Source of the DNA: CAIYZT01 sp947461435
GTDB taxonomy: Bacteria > Pseudomonadota > Alphaproteobacteria > Rhodobacterales > Rhodobacteraceae
Direction of reading: 5' to 3'
Assembly: GCA_965284435.1 (NCBI GenBank)
Contig: OZ260083.1
Location: forward strand, 1,612,001-1,676,000
Length of the DNA stretch: 64,000 nucleotides
The notes under the pieces are model-generated. The model did no database searches and was not told the DNA's origin. It saw only the letters and a program-made list of their open reading frames with translations. Positions 26,242-34,979 of the stretch are shown here, piece by piece; the stretch's first letter is position 1; each line of letters starts with the position of its first letter. Both the position numbers and the translations under genes were made by a program.

Positions 26242-27531
26242 TCAAACCTCTTCGATCCGAATGGCCACAGGCGCGCCCACCAGAACACCCGTGCTGGCGA
26301 ACAATCCGATGGCGTGATCAATATCGTCGCGCGTGGCCTTGTGCGTGACAATCAGTACGGGGGCATGCGTGCCGGAATGGCCATACTGCCGCATCTGGTC
26401 AATCGACACGCCCGCCTCTCCCAGACAGGTGGCGATCTTGGCCAAGGCGCCGGGCTTGTCCACCAAGGTCATGCGCAGATAATGCGATGCCGCCGACGAG
26501 GTGCGCGCCGGAATGGCCGTGGCAAGCGTCTTGGCCGGCTGGCCAAAGGTCGACAGCCGCGTGCCGCGTGCAATGTCGATCACATCGCCCATCACCGCGC
26601 TGGCGGTCGGGCCCATGCCTGCCCCCGGTCCGCGCATCACGATCTGGCCCACACTATCGCCTTCCAGCACCACCATATTCGTGCCGCCTTGCAACTGGCC
26701 CAAGGGGCTGTCAGCGGGCACCAGACAGGGTGTCATGCGCTGTTCCAACCCGCGCCCCGTCATCTGCGCCACACCCAGCAACTTGATCCGATACCCCATA
26801 TCGGCCGCCAACCGTATATCGTCGATCGACACATTGCCGATGCCTTCCAGCTCGACCGCGCCGAAATTGACCTGCGTTCCAAAGGCAATTGCGGCCAGAA
26901 GCGACAGCTTGTGCCCCGCATCAATGCCCCCGACGTCCAGATTCGGGTCCGCCTCCAGATAACCCAGTTGCCGCGCCTCTTCGAAGACCTGATCATAGGG
27001 CAGGCCCGCATTTTGCATCCGCGTCAGGATGTAATTGCAGGTGCCGTTCATCACGCCCATGACCCGCTTGATCTGATTTCCCGCCAAACCTTCGGTCAGG
27101 GCCTTGATCACCGGGATGCCGCCCGCCACGGCCGCTTCGAACCGAATGACGCGGCCGCCCGCTTCGGCCGCTTCGGCCAGCGCCTGCCCGCTGTGGGCAA
27201 GCAGCGCCTTGTTCGCACTGACCACATCATGGCCAGCGGCAATGGCGGCTTCGGTTGATAGACGGGCCGGGCCGTCGTGGCCGCCCATCACCTCGATAAA
27301 CACATCGATATCGTCCCGCCGGGCCAGCGCTACAGGATCCGATTCCCAGAAATAGCCTGACAGATCGGCGTCGCGGTTGCGCGTGCGATCGCGCGCCGAT
27401 ACCGCCACCAGTTCAATCCGCCGCCCCGCGCGCGCGGCGATCAAATCGGCGTGGGTTTGCAAGATCTTGACCACTCCCATGCCAACGGTGCCAAGCCCGG
27501 CAAGGCCAAGGCGAAGGGGGGCGTCTGACAT
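26242..27531 (-). CDS. hom: Homoserine dehydrogenase
   Basis: 429 residues from the ATG at 27531, which has GGAGAGA 5-6 nt upstream. The N-terminal Rossmann motif is LGLAGLGTVGMGVV; the catalytic domain has VVSANKALLA, EAAVAGGIPVIK, and NGTCNYILTRM; a C-terminal ACT domain (about 350-429, from YLRMTLVDKPGALAKIA) gives threonine feedback. The reaction is aspartate semialdehyde to homoserine. It heads the hom-glpX-recJ group. Confidence 0.94.
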   Translation of the reverse strand: MSDAPLRLGLAGLGTVGMGVVKILQTHADLIAARAGRRIELVAVSARDRTRNRDADLSGYFWESDPVALARRDDIDVFIEVMGGHDGPARLSTEAAIAAGHDVVSANKALLAHSGQALAEAAEAGGRVIRFEAAVAGGIPVIKALTEGLAGNQIKRVMGVMNGTCNYILTRMQNAGLPYDQVFEEARQLGYLEADPNLDVGGIDAGHKLSLLAAIAFGTQVNFGAVELEGIGNVSIDDIRLAADMGYRIKLLGVAQMTGRGLEQRMTPCLVPADSPLGQLQGGTNMVVLEGDSVGQIVMRGPGAGMGPTASAVMGDVIDIARGTRLSTFGQPAKTLATAIPARTSSAASHYLRMTLVDKPGALAKIATCLGEAGVSIDQMRQYGHSGTHAPVLIVTHKATRDDIDHAIGLFASTGVLVGAPVAIRIEEV

Positions 27532-27617
27532 GGCTCTCTCCACGGGCAAGGGTATCATGCGCCTGTTAGCCCGGATCGAACCTGCGTGCAACAAAGCGCG
27601 CAATTACGCCAAAGGCT

Positions 27618-27842
27618 TTACAGCCCCGCAGCCCGCTTGCGCAGGGCCTCGGCCTGAAGGGCCAGCGCGGCCCCGGCGGCTTCGGCGCCAAGATCTGGCG
27701 ATCCCAGCACCTGATCTTGCGGCAACAGGGCTGGTGCAACCAAATCCCCCGCCCGGGCTGTCAACGCCTCACTTTGTGGCGGCCAATGCCCGCAGGCCGC
27801 CAATCCGGCCGCCTGCGCAAAAAGAAGAACAGCGTTTTTCAT
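27618..27842 (-). CDS. Small predicted lipoprotein
   Basis: 74 residues from the ATG at 27842. A short signal MKNAVLLFAQAAGLAAC ends in a lipobox with cysteine at residue 17. The mature part is Ala/Leu-rich, ending in a helix with EALRKRAAGL. No family is recognised. It follows the TadE-like gene by 27 bp on the same strand, so it is probably the last gene of the tad-like group. Confidence 0.55.
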   Translation of the reverse strand: MKNAVLLFAQAAGLAACGHWPPQSEALTARAGDLVAPALLPQDQVLGSPDLGAEAAGAALALQAEALRKRAAGL

Positions 27843-27869
27843 TCCCAAAGCTTACAGCCCGCGGGCAGG

Positions 27870-28442
27870 TTAGACCAGCGGGCAGATGCCATTGTTGATC
27901 ACGATACAGCGCAGGAACCGCGGACGGGTCACGATGAACTCCGACACATTGTCGCTGGTCAGGCCCACATCAAAGGCGGGCTCATAGGGCACCCTGACTT
28001 CGACGATCATCACGAAATCGCCTTCGGCCATTGCGGGTATTTGCGCCGCCAGCGGCTGCAAGGTTGCCGTAGTCAGGGGTTGCAAAACGGCACCATCCGA
28101 CCGCGACCAATGCACTTCAAAGCGTTGGTTGCTTTGGCTCCACGCGACCGAGGTTACCCGCGTCGCCACATCCTGATCTTCGTCCACCAGATATTCCATC
28201 ACCCGGTCCATGCCGACAATGTAATTGTCGCTGATCGGGTTCATCTCGCGGGTGATCATGTCGGAAATTGTATAAGCGGCCTTCTGCACGGTCGTGACCG
28301 AACGGTAGGCATCCCAATATACGTACAGACCCAGAAAAGCCCAGATCAGCAAAGGCAGGATGATGACGGTTTCGGCCAACAGCACCCCGCTTTCTTCGCG
28401 AAAGAAACGGGGCAGGCGGAACGTCTTGGGCGCGGCGGTCAT
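27870..28442 (-). CDS. TadE-like membrane pseudopilin-family protein
   Basis: 190 residues from the ATG at 28442; the longer open frame overlaps the neighbouring gene and is unlikely. After a basic start, FFREESGVLLAETVIILPLLIWAFLGLYVYW gives the Glu-containing pilin-like helix of TadE-type proteins. The rest is a periplasmic beta-rich domain ending with a pair of cysteines (RCIVINNGICPLV). TadE/TadF proteins are minor components of Flp-type pili. No Tad motor or secretin genes are in the window. Confidence 0.75.
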   Translation of the reverse strand: MTAAPKTFRLPRFFREESGVLLAETVIILPLLIWAFLGLYVYWDAYRSVTTVQKAAYTISDMITREMNPISDNYIVGMDRVMEYLVDEDQDVATRVTSVAWSQSNQRFEVHWSRSDGAVLQPLTTATLQPLAAQIPAMAEGDFVMIVEVRVPYEPAFDVGLTSDNVSEFIVTRPRFLRCIVINNGICPLV

Positions 28443-28452
28443 GATCTGATCC

Positions 28453-28989
28453 TCAGCTCGTCGGTTCGACGACATAGGCCGATTTGGAAAACAAGGCGTA
28501 TCCGCCCTGCGCATCCAGCGGCAATTCCAGCGCGATCCCGGTCGATGGAAAGATGGCATCTTGCATGATGCAGGCCCGAACCAGAATCATTTCATTTTGT
28601 TGGCCGATCTGCATCTCAACGGCAGGTTCCGTATTCTCGCTGCGGTTCACGCATTCGGTGCGGTCATTGGGCAAGGTCCAGGTGTCGGTCGTCACCCGCT
28701 CCATTTCGATCATCATGTTGGTTTCGCAGTTGGTGAACATCAAGATCCGGCTGCAGATCGCATCTTTCAACGTCGCCGCGTTGACATTCGCAAAATGTCC
28801 CAGCCGAACATCGCGCATCGCCATGTCCACCGCCTGTTCCAGCATAACCGAACGGATCATGAAAAACCCCGCCTCGAACGAGGCCATGAAGATGGTCAAG
28901 ATCACAGGCACTGCGATCACGAACTCCACCGAAGCGGTGCCGTTTTCACGCCGAAAAGCCTTGGTCAATCGTGTCAAAAGCCGGGTCAT
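28453..28989 (-). CDS. TadE-family minor pilin-like protein
   Basis: 178 residues. The N-terminus has RRENGTASVEFVIAVPVILTIFMASFEAGFFM, the classic TadE helix with its conserved Glu after the Gly/Ser-rich lead. The periplasmic part has four cysteines that could form disulfides. It overlaps the TadG-like stop by 4 nt and is followed by the second TadE-like gene 10 bp later. Confidence 0.82.
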   Translation of the reverse strand: MTRLLTRLTKAFRRENGTASVEFVIAVPVILTIFMASFEAGFFMIRSVMLEQAVDMAMRDVRLGHFANVNAATLKDAICSRILMFTNCETNMMIEMERVTTDTWTLPNDRTECVNRSENTEPAVEMQIGQQNEMILVRACIMQDAIFPSTGIALELPLDAQGGYALFSKSAYVVEPTS

Positions 28990-30668
28990 TGCATAAGCCT
29001 CAGCTGACTGATGTTGTTGGCAATCGTGCGGAAGGCCGTGGTCAACTGCGCGTTGTCATCCGCTTCAAAGTAATAGGCCGTCGATGTGGCACAGCCTTGA
29101 ATCTGCGCCTGCCCGTTCACAGGGGCCGTAAAGGCAATCCCGTAAACAATCACGCCTTGCTCTTTGGCCAGACCGCAAATCTGCTGCAATTGGCTGTCCA
29201 TCGTGGTGGTCGCCGTCTTGGTGCGGAAGATATCCATGTAGGCATAAAAATCGCCGCCCAGGGGCCGCACATAGAATTGCCAAACCACATAGGACAGACG
29301 CATCGATCCCCAAACCTGCTGCCACGTCCGCGGAGATACCCCGGCGGTCACCGCATTGGGATCAAAGCAGGCCGTCGCCGCGGGCACCGTGCCATTCCAG
29401 GGCCGCGAGTGGAATTCGCTGCGATGCGGAACATAATAAGGGCGGCTGTTGCAAATCGTGGTGGCATTGGTGTTGTTCACCAAAGTGTTGTGGAAAATGG
29501 ATTGATACCCGTCCGCCGCCGACAGATAGATCGGCGACATGCCCGTCTTGTAGGCGTCGTTCAACCGCTCTTCGGCGAAATGCTCGCCGTCGGTCATCAA
29601 GACGATCACTTTCATCGCCTCGTCGTCTGTATATTCAAAGGGGCGCCCGGTCAGGGTATTTGGCATCGCGGCGGCGGCCATGAAATCGGCGTAGGTGGTG
29701 CGCATCCCGGGGTCCAGCAAGGTCAGGCCCCATTTCATGCCAGCATTGATCGATGTGGCCCCAATTCCCACCAACCCGTTGATATATCCCTGCAAAACGC
29801 CCACATCCTGCCCCGGCAAGCGCACCACATTGGTCGGTTGCGGCGGGCACCATTTGTTGGCGTTCGACGGGGTCATGTAGTTCGATGTATAAAAATACCC
29901 CATGTCGGTGCCGGAATAGGTGTCAACATCGGCCGTCATCGGCAAAGCCGTCGCCAGGGAAATCCCGGTCGAGGAATAGACCGAACCCGGAAGATCCACG
30001 CAGTTCACATCTGCGATATTGTGCTGCTGCGTGGCGTTGAATTTGTTGCGCAGGGCCTGTCCCAGATTGACCTGCCCGTTGAACGGGACGATTCCGATCG
30101 AAATCTTGTGATCAACGTCATTGGCCATCACGCTGTTGATGAATTCGGTTCCCGCTGATTTCAACGTGGTCAGCTTGTTGCCACTGTTCATCGATCCCGA
30201 CACGTCCAGCACCATCATCACCTCCACGTTGGTGATGCGCTGTTCGGCGGCGCTGTTGGCATCCACATGCAGGTTCTCTAGCCCGACCATGTTCAGAAAA
30301 TAAGGTTGGGTATCCGCCTCGGCTTCAACATCGACCCGGCGAAAGTTCAGGCCCTGCGTGGCCGTGACATTGACCAATTGGTCTGCCAGCCCCGCCTTGT
30401 CGAAATAATCAGCGACCACGGTTTCCGGCACCAACCCTTGCGACCATGAGGCCGAGGCAAGGGCCGCGCGGTCCAGCGTGTTTTGCAATTCGGCCCGTGT
30501 GGCTTCATAGCGCATCATATCAACTGCCAGACCGCCAAAGGCGATCATCAAAGACCCCATCACCAGACCAAGCACGGTCAAATTGCCGCGCTCGTCTTTG
30601 GCAAACCGTGCGGCGCACCTCCCGATCTTTGCGGGAAAACCGACGTTCGGGTCTGAATCGTAAGCCAT
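28986..30668 (-). CDS. TadG-like protein with von Willebrand A domain
   Basis: 560 residues. The TadG-type start, with ERGNLTVLGLVMGSLMIAFGGLAVDMMRYE, is a single N-terminal membrane helix. A VWA domain follows with the MIDAS motif DVSGSMN (about 165-175) and VLMTDGEH later. The end is ANNISQLRLMQ. It is paralogous to the gene just upstream (30908-32524), sharing layout, MIDAS and C-terminus. It overlaps the TadE gene by 4 nt. Confidence 0.85.
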   Translation of the reverse strand: MAYDSDPNVGFPAKIGRCAARFAKDERGNLTVLGLVMGSLMIAFGGLAVDMMRYEATRAELQNTLDRAALASASWSQGLVPETVVADYFDKAGLADQLVNVTATQGLNFRRVDVEAEADTQPYFLNMVGLENLHVDANSAAEQRITNVEVMMVLDVSGSMNSGNKLTTLKSAGTEFINSVMANDVDHKISIGIVPFNGQVNLGQALRNKFNATQQHNIADVNCVDLPGSVYSSTGISLATALPMTADVDTYSGTDMGYFYTSNYMTPSNANKWCPPQPTNVVRLPGQDVGVLQGYINGLVGIGATSINAGMKWGLTLLDPGMRTTYADFMAAAAMPNTLTGRPFEYTDDEAMKVIVLMTDGEHFAEERLNDAYKTGMSPIYLSAADGYQSIFHNTLVNNTNATTICNSRPYYVPHRSEFHSRPWNGTVPAATACFDPNAVTAGVSPRTWQQVWGSMRLSYVVWQFYVRPLGGDFYAYMDIFRTKTATTTMDSQLQQICGLAKEQGVIVYGIAFTAPVNGQAQIQGCATSTAYYFEADDNAQLTTAFRTIANNISQLRLMQ

Positions 30669-30907
30669 GATATTTCACCACATATGATCTGCTTTCGTCA
30701 GGAATGGTGACGGGAAGACAGAATTCTCTGGTGAAAGTTTTCGCAAACACCTTGGGCGAAAATGTGTCTGGAAACTGGTTAATTTCAGGAATCTTCATCA
30801 AGATGCACCCCAAAAACCCTTATTTCCTTATAATTTTCGCAATCGGGCCAGAACAATCCTGCCGGGCATGCGGTGCACAGCAGCCCCCATGCCCGGCGTT
30901 CTTGGCC
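30669..30907 (-). promoter_or_regulatory. 239-bp gap between the two TadG-like genes, with a strong hairpin
   Basis: A perfect 10-bp inverted repeat GCCGGGCATG (30861-30870) and CATGCCCGGC (30888-30897) lies 11 bp after the stop of the upstream tadG on the minus strand. It probably ends that transcript, though no T run follows. The remaining AT-richer part next to 30668 is a likely promoter region for the tadG-tadE-tadE-lipoprotein group. Confidence 0.5.
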
Positions 30908-32524
30908 TTACTGCGTCAGGCGCAGCTGCGTCAGGTTCGTGGCAATCTGCCGAAATGCCCCGCGCAATAGGTCGCCATTGGCCGCGTCAAAATAATAGCC
31001 CGGATTCGTCGCGCAGTTCAAAATCTGCTGCTGCCCTGCGTTGGGCGCCTGAAAGGCAATGCCATAGACCAGAACACTGTTGTCGCGGGCCTGGCTACAG
31101 GTGGTTTGCAACATGGCATCCATCTGCGCCCGTGATTTCCACTCGGCGGTCATCGCGTCATACCAATCGTAAAAGGCTGTCACCTGACCGCCCCACGTGT
31201 TGCTCATGGCACGGGCGTTGAACTGCCAAGCCACATAAGACACCTTCAGCGTCGCCCAGATATCTTCCCAGTTCTGTTGAACGGCCGGACCGCCGCCATT
31301 GAAAGGCGTTGCCTGGAAGGTATCCAGATGGGGCACATAGTAGTTGTTGGGCCCCGGCAAGGTTGACTTGAACACCGAATAGAACCCGTTGGGTGACAGG
31401 TAGATCGGCGACGGGCCCGTCTTGAAGGCATCGGTAATCCGGTCATGGGGCACATGTTCGCCGTCGGTCATCAGAATGATTACCTTTTGCACCTTGGGGT
31501 CGTCATAGGCATAGGGGCGGTCTGACAGGCCCGCATCCATCAGCCCGTCATCGATGAACTCCTGATAGGCCCCGTTCATCGACGGGTCGAGCATCGTCAA
31601 ACCCCATTTCATGCCCAACGTGATCGAGGTGTTCCCCCCCGCCGTCAACGCGTTGATCCGGTTGACGATGGTCGGCAAATCCCGGCTGGGCAGACGCACG
31701 ATGTTTTCCTGGTTAGGGCGACAATAGCTGTAGCCGTAATAGGGGTCAGCAAAGGAATCGTCTGTGGGCGACACCGCCGCATCGACATAATTTGTTCCGG
31801 TATACAAATCGGCATAGGCCATCATCGGCAGGTCAAGATCACGCGGAATGGCCGGGGTGTCATAGGCGGCATCGGGCAGTTCCAGACAGTCGATGTTGGC
31901 CACGCCGTGCACATGGGTCGCCTGAAACTTTTCCCGCAGATCGGCCCCAAGGTTCACCTGCGCATTATAAGGCACGATGGCGATCGATACCCGGCCAAAG
32001 GGATCATTTTGCAGCATCGTTGTGGCAAACTCCGCGGCCGAGCCGCGAAGATCGGCAATCTTTTGACCGGTCATCGACCCCGACACGTCCAGAACCAACG
32101 TGATTTCCAGGTTGTCCGTGCCCTGCTCAGCCTGCGAGACGGCCCGTGCGGGCAGTTCGTGAATTCCCATGATATGCATGAAGAACGGGTTCAGATCGAC
32201 CTTGCCCTTGGCCAAAACTGACCGATAGGTCGCCGATTCCGTCACGGTCACCGTGTCCAGTTGGTCCCCCAGATCGGCCTTGTCCATGTAATCGGCCACG
32301 ACGTCTTGCGGGTCCAACGTTTGCGTCATTGCGGCGGCGGCCAGCGTCGAGCGGTCCAGCGTCTGCTGCAAGGTCACCCGCGTGTCTTCATAGCGCATGA
32401 TATCCACCGCCATGCCGCCCATCATCACCATCAACAAGAACAAGATCAGCGAAAAGACGATGATCGAACCGTCTTCATCGCGGCCAAAGCGCAGGATCTG
32501 CTGTCTGAAGGTGGAACGCGTCAT
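30908..32524 (-). CDS. TadG-like protein with von Willebrand A domain (paralog)
   Basis: 538 residues from the ATG at 32524; an upstream open frame is poorly supported. It starts MTRSTFRQQ, followed by DEDGSIIVFSLILFLLMVMMGGMAVDIMRYED, one membrane helix. The VWA domain has LDVSGSMTGQK and ILMTDGEHVP. The C-terminus NLTQLRLTQ closely matches the paralog downstream. It is separated from that paralog by its own apparent terminator, so the two copies may be expressed apart. Confidence 0.84.
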   Translation of the reverse strand: MTRSTFRQQILRFGRDEDGSIIVFSLILFLLMVMMGGMAVDIMRYEDTRVTLQQTLDRSTLAAAAMTQTLDPQDVVADYMDKADLGDQLDTVTVTESATYRSVLAKGKVDLNPFFMHIMGIHELPARAVSQAEQGTDNLEITLVLDVSGSMTGQKIADLRGSAAEFATTMLQNDPFGRVSIAIVPYNAQVNLGADLREKFQATHVHGVANIDCLELPDAAYDTPAIPRDLDLPMMAYADLYTGTNYVDAAVSPTDDSFADPYYGYSYCRPNQENIVRLPSRDLPTIVNRINALTAGGNTSITLGMKWGLTMLDPSMNGAYQEFIDDGLMDAGLSDRPYAYDDPKVQKVIILMTDGEHVPHDRITDAFKTGPSPIYLSPNGFYSVFKSTLPGPNNYYVPHLDTFQATPFNGGGPAVQQNWEDIWATLKVSYVAWQFNARAMSNTWGGQVTAFYDWYDAMTAEWKSRAQMDAMLQTTCSQARDNSVLVYGIAFQAPNAGQQQILNCATNPGYYFDAANGDLLRGAFRQIATNLTQLRLTQ

Positions 32525-32892
32525 CTGTGCTACCCTGATTTTGCCCGGATGGTGCCGCCAATCGACCGCCGTCCTGCCACAACTTCGACCCGATTGAGGG
32601 GGCAAATGTGGCAAGATAAAGGCAAGAGTTAAGAGAAGATGACCCATTGGACCGTGCAAGAAACGATCTTGCATCAAGGGCAGAACTGTCGCCGGGACGA
32701 CAACATTCCCATGGCCCTTTTTCGGCCCGGATTGCGTTGTCGGTTCAAAAACGAATCACATTTATGCCAAGTGTTCGTACAATATGACGGATAAACCCCC
32801 CTTTTTCCGGACAGGACCGCTGATACTTATGGATAGGGCAGGATCGTGTCCTGCCCTTGTCAAACGTGCTGTTGCCCCAAGGGAGAGCGTCC
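32525..32892 (+). other. 368-bp divergent region between tadG and glutamate dehydrogenase
   Basis: It should hold promoters for both divergent genes. A perfect 8-bp hairpin GGGCAGGA (32836-32843) and TCCTGCCC (32849-32856) with a 5-nt loop ends 36 bp before the dehydrogenase ATG and would sit in its leader. A 27-codon ATG frame at about 32709-32792 has no ribosome site. No other gene was seen. Confidence 0.45.
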
Positions 32893-34326
32893 ATGTCCGT
32901 CACTGCCGAACCCAGTTTCCGAGATTCCGTCGATCTGATGTTCAAACGCGCCACCGCGTTGATGGATCTGGGTCCCGGACTGGAAGAAAAGATCCGCGTG
33001 TGCAACTCCACCTATACCGTCCGCTTTGGCGTGCGCCTGCGCGGCAAGATCGAAACCTTCACAGGGTATCGCTCGGTTCATTCCGAACATATGGAACCGG
33101 TCAAGGGCGGCATCCGCTATTCCCTTGGCGTCAATCAAGACGAGGTCGAGGCGCTGGCCGCCCTGATGACCTATAAATGCGCCCTTGTCGAAGCGCCCTT
33201 TGGCGGATCCAAGGGCGGCTTGTGCATCGACCCCCGCAAATGGGACGAACACGAACTGGAACAGATCACCCGCCGCTTTGCCTATGAACTGATCAAGCGC
33301 GATCTGATCCATCCCGCCCAGAACGTGCCCGCCCCCGATATGGGCACCGGAGAGCGCGAGATGGCATGGATCGCCGATCAATACGCGCGGATGAACACCA
33401 CCGATATCAACGCCAAGGCCTGCGTCACTGGCAAGCCGCCCCATGCGGGCGGCATCCAGGGCCGCGTCGAGGCGACGGGCAGGGGGGTGCAATATGCCCT
33501 GCGCGAATTCTTTCGCCATCCCGAAGATGCGGCCAAAGCAGGCCTGACGGGCGATCTGTCGGGCAAACGTGTCATTGTTCAGGGCTTGGGCAATGTCGGG
33601 TATCACGCCGCCAAATTCCTGTCGCTGGAAGATGGGGCAAAGATCACCGCCGTGATCGAACGCGACGGCGCGATTGTTGACGACGCCGGCATCGACATCG
33701 AAGATCTGCGCGCTTGGATGAACGGTCATGCCGGGGCGCTGGCCGATTATCCACGCGGCCTGCACGTCAAGGACGGCGCAGCGGTGCTGGAAAGCGACAG
33801 CGACATCCTGATCCCCGCCGCACTTGAAGGGGTCATCCATCTGGGCAACGCCGCACGCATTCGCGCGCCCCTGATCGTCGAGGCCGCCAATGGCCCCATT
33901 ACCTTTGGCGCCGATGAAATTCTGCGCCACAAGGGCTGCATCATCATCCCCGACATGTATGCCAATGCCGGCGGCGTGACGGTGTCTTACTTTGAATGGG
34001 TCAAGAACCTGTCCCACATCCGTTTTGGCCGCATGCAGCGCCGCGCCGAAGAATCCCGTCACATCGCCTTGGTCACTGAATTGGAACGTCTGTCGTCCGA
34101 CAAGGGCCTCGGCTGGACGCTGTCTCCCGATTTCAAGGACAAATACCTGCGCGGCGCGGGTGAGTTGGAACTGGTCCGCTCGGGGCTTGATGACACCATG
34201 CGCGCCGCTTATCAATCCATGCGGCAGATTTGGCACGGCCGCGCGGACGTGCACGATCTGCGCGTGGCGGCCTATATCGTGGCCATCGACCGCGTCGCGA
34301 AAACCTACGTCTCCAAGGGCTTGTAA
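32893..34326 (+). CDS. gdhA: Glu/Leu/Phe/Val-type glutamate dehydrogenase
   Basis: 477 residues from the ATG at 32893 with GGGAG 8 nt upstream. Family motifs are PVKGGIRYSLGVNQDEVEALAALMTYKCALVEAPFGGSKGG with the catalytic lysine, NVPAPDMGTGEREMAWI, GRGVQYALREF, and the Rossmann VIVQGLGNVGYHAAKFL. It interconverts glutamate and 2-oxoglutarate; the length and the insertion pattern suggest an NAD-linked form, but coenzyme choice is not certain. It stands alone, divergent from tadG. Confidence 0.88.
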   Translation: MSVTAEPSFRDSVDLMFKRATALMDLGPGLEEKIRVCNSTYTVRFGVRLRGKIETFTGYRSVHSEHMEPVKGGIRYSLGVNQDEVEALAALMTYKCALVEAPFGGSKGGLCIDPRKWDEHELEQITRRFAYELIKRDLIHPAQNVPAPDMGTGEREMAWIADQYARMNTTDINAKACVTGKPPHAGGIQGRVEATGRGVQYALREFFRHPEDAAKAGLTGDLSGKRVIVQGLGNVGYHAAKFLSLEDGAKITAVIERDGAIVDDAGIDIEDLRAWMNGHAGALADYPRGLHVKDGAAVLESDSDILIPAALEGVIHLGNAARIRAPLIVEAANGPITFGADEILRHKGCIIIPDMYANAGGVTVSYFEWVKNLSHIRFGRMQRRAEESRHIALVTELERLSSDKGLGWTLSPDFKDKYLRGAGELELVRSGLDDTMRAAYQSMRQIWHGRADVHDLRVAAYIVAIDRVAKTYVSKGL

Positions 34327-34378
34327 GGGACCCGTCCCCGATGGCCCAAAAGGGGCGGAGGTGCTGGGCCAAAAACCC

Positions 34379-34401
34379 CTGCTGACAGGATCTGTCAGCA
34401 G
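34379..34401 (+). terminator. Perfect 10-bp inverted repeat after glutamate dehydrogenase
   Basis: CTGCTGACAG (34379-34388) and CTGTCAGCAG (34392-34401) are exact inverted repeats with a 3-nt loop, 52 bp after the stop. No T run follows, so it may be a processing hairpin or a regulator site for the EVE gene, which starts 41 bp later, as well as a terminator. Confidence 0.4.
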
Positions 34402-34442
34402 CCCTCGCCTAACCTGTCTGTGACAACATACAGGAGATCTCC

Positions 34443-34886
34443 ATGCAGAACTGGGTCGCCGTCGCCACGGCCAATCATGTGGCCATCGGCCGGGCGCAGG
34501 GCTTTGCGCAGGTCAATCATGGCAAATCCGGCCCCTTGCGCCGAATGCAACCAAAAGACGTCATCGCCTATTACTCCCCCACACTGGTTTATGGCGAACG
34601 CACCCCCCTTCAGGCCTTCACCGCCCTCGGCCAAATTGCCGAAGGCGCCCCCTATGTCGGCCAGATGCCCGGCGGTTTCACCCCGTACCGGCGCGATGTG
34701 ATCTGGCTGCCCAGCCATCCCGCGCCCATTGCGCCCCTGCTGCAACAGCTTAAATTTACCGCTGGAAAATCCAACTGGGGATATCCGTTCCGCTTTGGCC
34801 TGTTCAAGATCACGCCCGCCGATATGGCGCTTATCGCCCATGCCATGGGCGGCGTGCTTCCGCCGCAGCCCCCGCTTGCGACATGA
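34443..34886 (+). CDS. EVE domain-containing protein
   Basis: 147 residues. The EVE/PUA-like fold is recognised from NWVAVATANHVAIGRAQGFAQVNHGKSGPLRRMQPKDVIAYYSP at the N-terminus, RRDVIWLPSHPAPIAPLL, and the GYPFRFGLFKI segment. EVE domains bind modified bases in DNA or RNA; solitary ones are of uncertain role. AGGAGATCTCC precedes the ATG. It lies between glutamate dehydrogenase and soxB. Confidence 0.82.
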   Translation: MQNWVAVATANHVAIGRAQGFAQVNHGKSGPLRRMQPKDVIAYYSPTLVYGERTPLQAFTALGQIAEGAPYVGQMPGGFTPYRRDVIWLPSHPAPIAPLLQQLKFTAGKSNWGYPFRFGLFKITPADMALIAHAMGGVLPPQPPLAT

Positions 34887-34979
34887 ATGTGTCGCGTTGG
34901 GCAAAGCTTGCGCGCACTGCCCGCGTCATTGCACACTAAAGGTCCCCGGAATGATCCCGGGGAAAATCGGGGCAGATCC

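Noticed and set aside
32709..32792. 27-codon ATG frame before glutamate dehydrogenase
   Set aside because: There is no ribosome-binding site and no coupling to a gene.
34887..34979. N-terminal extension of soxB in frame
   Set aside because: The conserved protein begins at 34980 and the extension has no ribosome site or similarity to the family.
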